Shown here: positions 60,769 through 64,000 of the stretch, one piece after another
Position numbering within the stretch: position 1 is the stretch's first letter
Layout of the letters: each line of letters opens with the position of its first letter
Source: Nomia melanderi
Taxonomy: Eukaryota > Arthropoda > Insecta > Hymenoptera > Halictidae
Assembly: GCF_051020985.1 (NCBI RefSeq)
Contig: NC_135002.1
Coordinates: 124,001-188,000 of the forward strand
Direction: 5' to 3'
DNA: 64,000 nt
Program-made: the position numbers and the translations under genes
Notes under the pieces: model-generated
Told to the model about the DNA's origin: nothing
Database searches by the model: none
The model's input: only the letters and a program-made list of their open reading frames with translations

Positions 60769-61246
60769 TTCCACAATGGAAACCGAGAGTAGGGCAAGTC
60801 TTTTGAGCAGGATACCTTTAAAAACGCCAACGTCTATGCTATTCGAGTATCGCGGCAGACAGTCTTGGTACAGTCTCCACAGCTGTACTTGTACGCGAGT
60901 ATCGTTGTTTCGTTCGCGACACGTCTCGGCTATGCGATGAGTCGTGGCTTTTTTTATGGAACCGAAAATCGGAAGATTAGAGGGAAAAAGTATTCGATAA
61001 GAGAGACCTATCGTGCGTGTGAACGACAATTCACGGTTGATTAGTTAATTACTGTTCCTCCATAGAGAAATGTAACAAAAGTAATAAATGATGTTGTGAT
61101 ATTCTACATTAAATAACATATCTGAAAATTGTTCGCTTTTACCACAGACACGAGAGACGAAAAGAAAATGGAAGGGTAGAGTATTCTTGTGACACGTTAG
61201 TATGCAAATTAGACAATATATTTCATACGTAGCATCGAGTTTTCTT

Positions 61247-63011
61247 TCACCATGATATCCTTTGAGGATGAATTTCGTCGTTCCAATAAAATGTCTTGCT
61301 AACAAAAATATAGAATTGTACAAAATTCACTGCTAACGTAGTTACGGTTTCCATAATAATTTGCCAGCCACTAGGTTCTTCGAGTAACAAGCGATACAGA
61401 ATGTACGGCGTAATGAAATAGCGTGGTTCTATCAGCAGCTGAGGAATAAGAACCACGGATACCACGAAAATATAATTAATCCGCGTTGCAAACTTTAAAT
61501 GTCCCATTCTATGAAACATAGCGTACAAGGTAAACGAGTAAACAGGTATTAACAGATACTTGAATAACTCGTATCTTCCCATTAACTTATTCCAAAAGTA
61601 AAATAAGTAATGCCTATTGTCGGCTAACATGTACGGATGAACGAGAGTGTCGAAACGAACTATTAGAACGAAAACTACTAAAAGACAGCTATGAACGATC
61701 CAGTGTGCTCGAATAAAGTTTAAGTATGATTTCCAATGAATTATCGTATACGGCCATAAGAAGCAAGAAACGAAAGCGGAAAAATAGAATAACTGTGGAA
61801 TATGAATGGTCGGAACATGAGCTGTACGATCTCCTACCACTATACCCTTGTTCCAAAAGATAAATCCAAGAAATGTTACACATACGGTTGCGTATGGAAG
61901 CAACCGTATAATAATTTCACTAATAAATTTGGAAAACGCAGCCCATCCGCGAGACGCTTCTTCCATTACCTTTTTCCACAGTAGCTAAAAATTACACAAC
62001 AAACAAAAAATTTAATGAAACACCAGAATTAAAGCTACGCCGTAGCGTTCTTAACGGATAACTACTCACTCTCAAGTGGACAAACGAATTACACTCTTGC
62101 GATAGCATTGATTTATCGTGTTCTTTTGGATCTAATAAATTGAGAAAAAGCTCCAAGGCAACGAACGCGACCCAAACGATATTCGTTTGCCGAATTATTA
62201 TAGACGACAGACCTGGACATTATCGATTAGAATTTTAGTTTACAAGTTATATTTCATTTTACCGTACCACCTTCTCATACATACCTATAACGGCTGCCAT
62301 TATAAACTTTTTACGTAAATGTAGCAATAGCATTAATAATACTGCATTAACGGAGACAACATCGGTATAGTACAGAAAATGCCAGAAGAACAAAGGTGGG
62401 AAAAGCATAACGTTAGAAGCCACCATCAGGTTTTTCCAATTGTCCCATCTTTTCGTTTCACGAATTATTGCAATATGTTTGATTATATTATAAGCGAGAT
62501 AAAAATTGGCAAACGTTCCGAGTAAATTGATGCATCTCATGTAAAAGATGGTACAAATATTCAGAGGCGACAATATTAGGGTTGCGAGCAAGTACAACCC
62601 AGGCAAGGTGGTAATTTTCGAATCCCACTGAAAATAATGCGTTCGATGTATTCGAATATCTTATTTTTGGAATAATTAACGAAAGTTGCCGCACGAATCG
62701 TTACACGGGAGAAACAAACGATGGAATACTCTTTCTCGTGTAACCTAACCTCCATAGATTGCAAACGTTACGCGCAACAAAGAACGAGAGACGAGAACGG
62801 AAAAAGGAATTGAAAACCAAAAACGTACCTGTGTAAAATTTCCGGCACAATACTGCAATGTTTGAGGTACGTGGAAAACCTCGTCAATGAAATAATACGG
62901 TTGCACATGATTCAGATAAAGGAATAATATAACGACACACGAGGACAGCAGTAAGATTGCAAATTTTTGTAGAACTCGAGACTCTTGAACTTTCACCGGA
63001 ACGTTCGTCAT
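61247..63011 (-). CDS. Alg10: Alg10, alpha-1,2-glucosyltransferase of lipid-linked oligosaccharide
   Basis: Exons in transcript order: 63011-62829, 62627-62285, 62212-62070 and 61984-61247 (TGA). Phases agree: 468 residues, against 473 in human. Alg10 adds the third and last glucose, from dolichyl-phosphate glucose, to the N-glycan precursor in the ER lumen, which marks it for transfer by oligosaccharyltransferase. It is a multi-pass membrane protein, with hydrophobic segments throughout. Family motifs: YYFIDEVFHVPQ, YCAGNFTQWDSKITTLPGLYL (crossing an intron), FFWHFLYYTD, IIIRQTNIVWV, GIVVGDRTAH, IPQLFYF, HPYMLADNRHYLFYFWNK, EPRYFITPYILYRL, ending QRISW (human ends QRFMW). The start is the first ATG in frame; the frame continues open upstream but has only non-ATG codons there. 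The acidic DE in FIDEVFHVPQ is the conserved lumenal motif of this GT-C family. Confidence 0.97.
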
Positions 63012-63500
63012 TTTGACAATGACAACGAGAAAAGGAAACGAGCTATCTGTATGGTTTAAGGATCCGTAGAATGGCAATGAAAAGCGTGTCGGTTAATTTC
63101 TATTGCAACGAAGACTGAAAAATTTCACTGGAGCGAACGCATCATAACCTGAGACGATCGTTCTACTCGTGTACGCGTGTCGTGCCGTTGCACGATCGCA
63201 TGGATGAAGTGTCGCGTAAACTCTCGAATTCATTTGAATCGTACCGAGAAATAATATACCGTCGGAAACGAGACGCGTTGCCACCGATAATCGGAGATTC
63301 GTCGAGTTTCCGTTGATCACGTTGCCAGAACTTTTCTCCGCGCGGCTCTTTAAAGTTGACGCCGCGAGTTGTCGACGTCGTCGCGTATCGATACTCGTTC
63401 GAAATACGAATTGAACGTTTCGCGGGCAAACCTGCTCGTTGAAAGTACGGCTTGTTCCCGAAACGAACTGGAACGAACGTGTTACGAGTTATTTAGAAAT
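63012..63500. other. Alg10 promoter region
   Basis: About 500 bases upstream of the Alg10 start codon (minus strand), before the probable 3' end of the next minus-strand gene. There is no clear core promoter motif and no coding exon. Confidence 0.45.
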
Positions 63501-63530
63501 GAATGTTTACTAGATTATCGAGATAAATAA

Positions 63531-63538
63531 GTTTATTG
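63531..63538 (-). promoter_or_regulatory. Possible polyadenylation signal of the gene at the right edge
   Basis: On the minus strand this reads AATAAA. It lies about 360 bases past the stop codon at 63896-63898, consistent with a tandem minus-strand gene ending just before Alg10. Confidence 0.4.
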
Positions 63539-63769
63539 TAACTTGTACTCAGATTCAGGATGAAACAGTCCGAGTAGCATTCGTTTTTCTTTTCTTGCTA
63601 TATATATATGTAAAAACGTTGGCAGAATACAAAACTTTACAAATCAGTGGATCGTAACGATTAGGCAAACTTGTTGCAATGCATAATTCTCATCACTGAA
63701 ACGTTGTTGTGCTAGTCTCTCTCTTGTTTCGTTGAACGGAATTCTATGGAAAATACAAGAACGATACAG

Positions 63770-63815
63770 TTTATATATATATATAATAGTTATATATATA
63801 TATATATATATATAT
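63770..63815. repeat. (TA)n arrays
   Basis: Two TA runs separated by a few bases, in the probable 3' UTR of the gene at the right edge. Confidence 0.9.
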
Positions 63816-63895
63816 AGTAGAAATGAACAAGTATCGATCAGCGTATTTATCGCAGTGAACGGTAGCAATGAAATTGCAGAAGATTTCAAGTAAAA

Positions 63896-64000
63896 TTAAG
63901 CGTGTACGGTAAACGCTTTGAAAATCATAGTACTTCTAGGTTTGGCTTGCTTTTGGCTCTTGACAATTCTTTTTCTTGGCGTACCGTTGGAAAGATAGGT
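63896..64000 (-). CDS. Possible C-terminal end of a minus-strand gene cut by the window edge
   Basis: On the minus strand an open frame enters from the right edge and ends in TAA after 34 codons. The tail is basic (NGTPRKRIVKSQKQAKPRST), followed by MIFKAFTVHA. A minus-strand AATAAA lies downstream at about 63533. I do not recognise the protein. The frame is short, so chance is possible; the basic, lysine-rich composition differs from the Arg/Ser-rich chance frames elsewhere here. Confidence 0.35.
   Translation of the reverse strand, partial: TYLSNGTPRKRIVKSQKQAKPRSTMIFKAFTVHA

Larger units (their letters stand above)
57604..61246. other. Spacer between convergent GlcAT and Alg10
   Basis: Holds the 3' UTRs of GlcAT (+) and Alg10 (-). 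I see no coding exon. Contents: a 12-bp array, CA tracts (58633-58670 and 59862-59883), a CTT array (59252-59290), a 66-bp TA array (60449-60514) and an 8-bp array. Confidence 0.6.

Overview
This is a window of animal nuclear DNA, almost certainly from an insect. The genes are split by short GT-AG introns, and the proteins match insect and vertebrate families (Sara, Eaat, Atg10, Ssdp, Spaetzle, a GT43 glucuronosyltransferase, Alg10). The non-coding DNA is full of perfect short tandem repeats. Very AT-rich stretches alternate with CpG-rich stretches in which CpG is not depleted. This pattern suggests a hymenopteran (bee, wasp or ant), but the taxon is an inference. There is no sign of a prokaryotic element, CRISPR array or phage, and I could not identify an intact transposon.

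Layout. 1-4.3 kb: the 3' part of Sara (+), ten exons, with its FYVE part off the left edge. 4.9-7 kb: a spermine/polyamine oxidase-type FAD amine oxidase (+), three exons. 7-10.2 kb: AT-rich spacer with repeats and a 42-bp perfect palindrome. 10.25-12.24 kb: an SLC1-type glutamate transporter (-), six exons; its first coding exon was not found. 12.2-19.3 kb: CpG-rich spacer. 19.3-20.5 kb: Atg10 (-), three exons, apparently complete. 20.5-23.1 kb: spacer and the long leader of Ssdp. 23.1-39.35 kb: Ssdp (+), 14 coding exons, including a 30-nt microexon and an 8.7-kb last intron. 39.4-48.2 kb: CpG-rich spacer with very long CT, GA and CTA arrays. 48.2-49.8 kb: a Spaetzle-family secreted cystine-knot ligand (+), seven exons, N-terminus uncertain. 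49.8-55.8 kb: CpG-rich spacer with a possible 5' exon of the next gene. 55.8-57.6 kb: a GlcAT-P/GlcAT-S type beta-1,3-glucuronosyltransferase (+), four exons. 57.6-61.2 kb: spacer. 61.25-63.0 kb: Alg10 (-), four exons, apparently complete. 63.5-64 kb: probably the 3' end of another minus-strand gene running off the right edge.

The genes do not form one pathway. Sara (TGF-beta/Smad, endosome), Spaetzle (Toll ligand) and Ssdp (LIM/Chip transcription complex) are signalling or developmental genes. Eaat, the amine oxidase, Atg10, GlcAT and Alg10 are transport, metabolic, autophagy and glycosylation genes. I joined the exons by hand so that reading phase is consistent across every junction. The total coding length is a whole number of codons for all eight genes; for Sara and Eaat this holds over the visible part.

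I found no convincing new biological system. The strongest unusual signals are the in-frame 30-nt Ssdp microexon, the high density of perfect 7-13-bp minisatellites (about 20 loci), the AT-to-CpG-rich switch inside one Ssdp intron, and a conserved Smad-binding plus PP1-docking segment in Sara.
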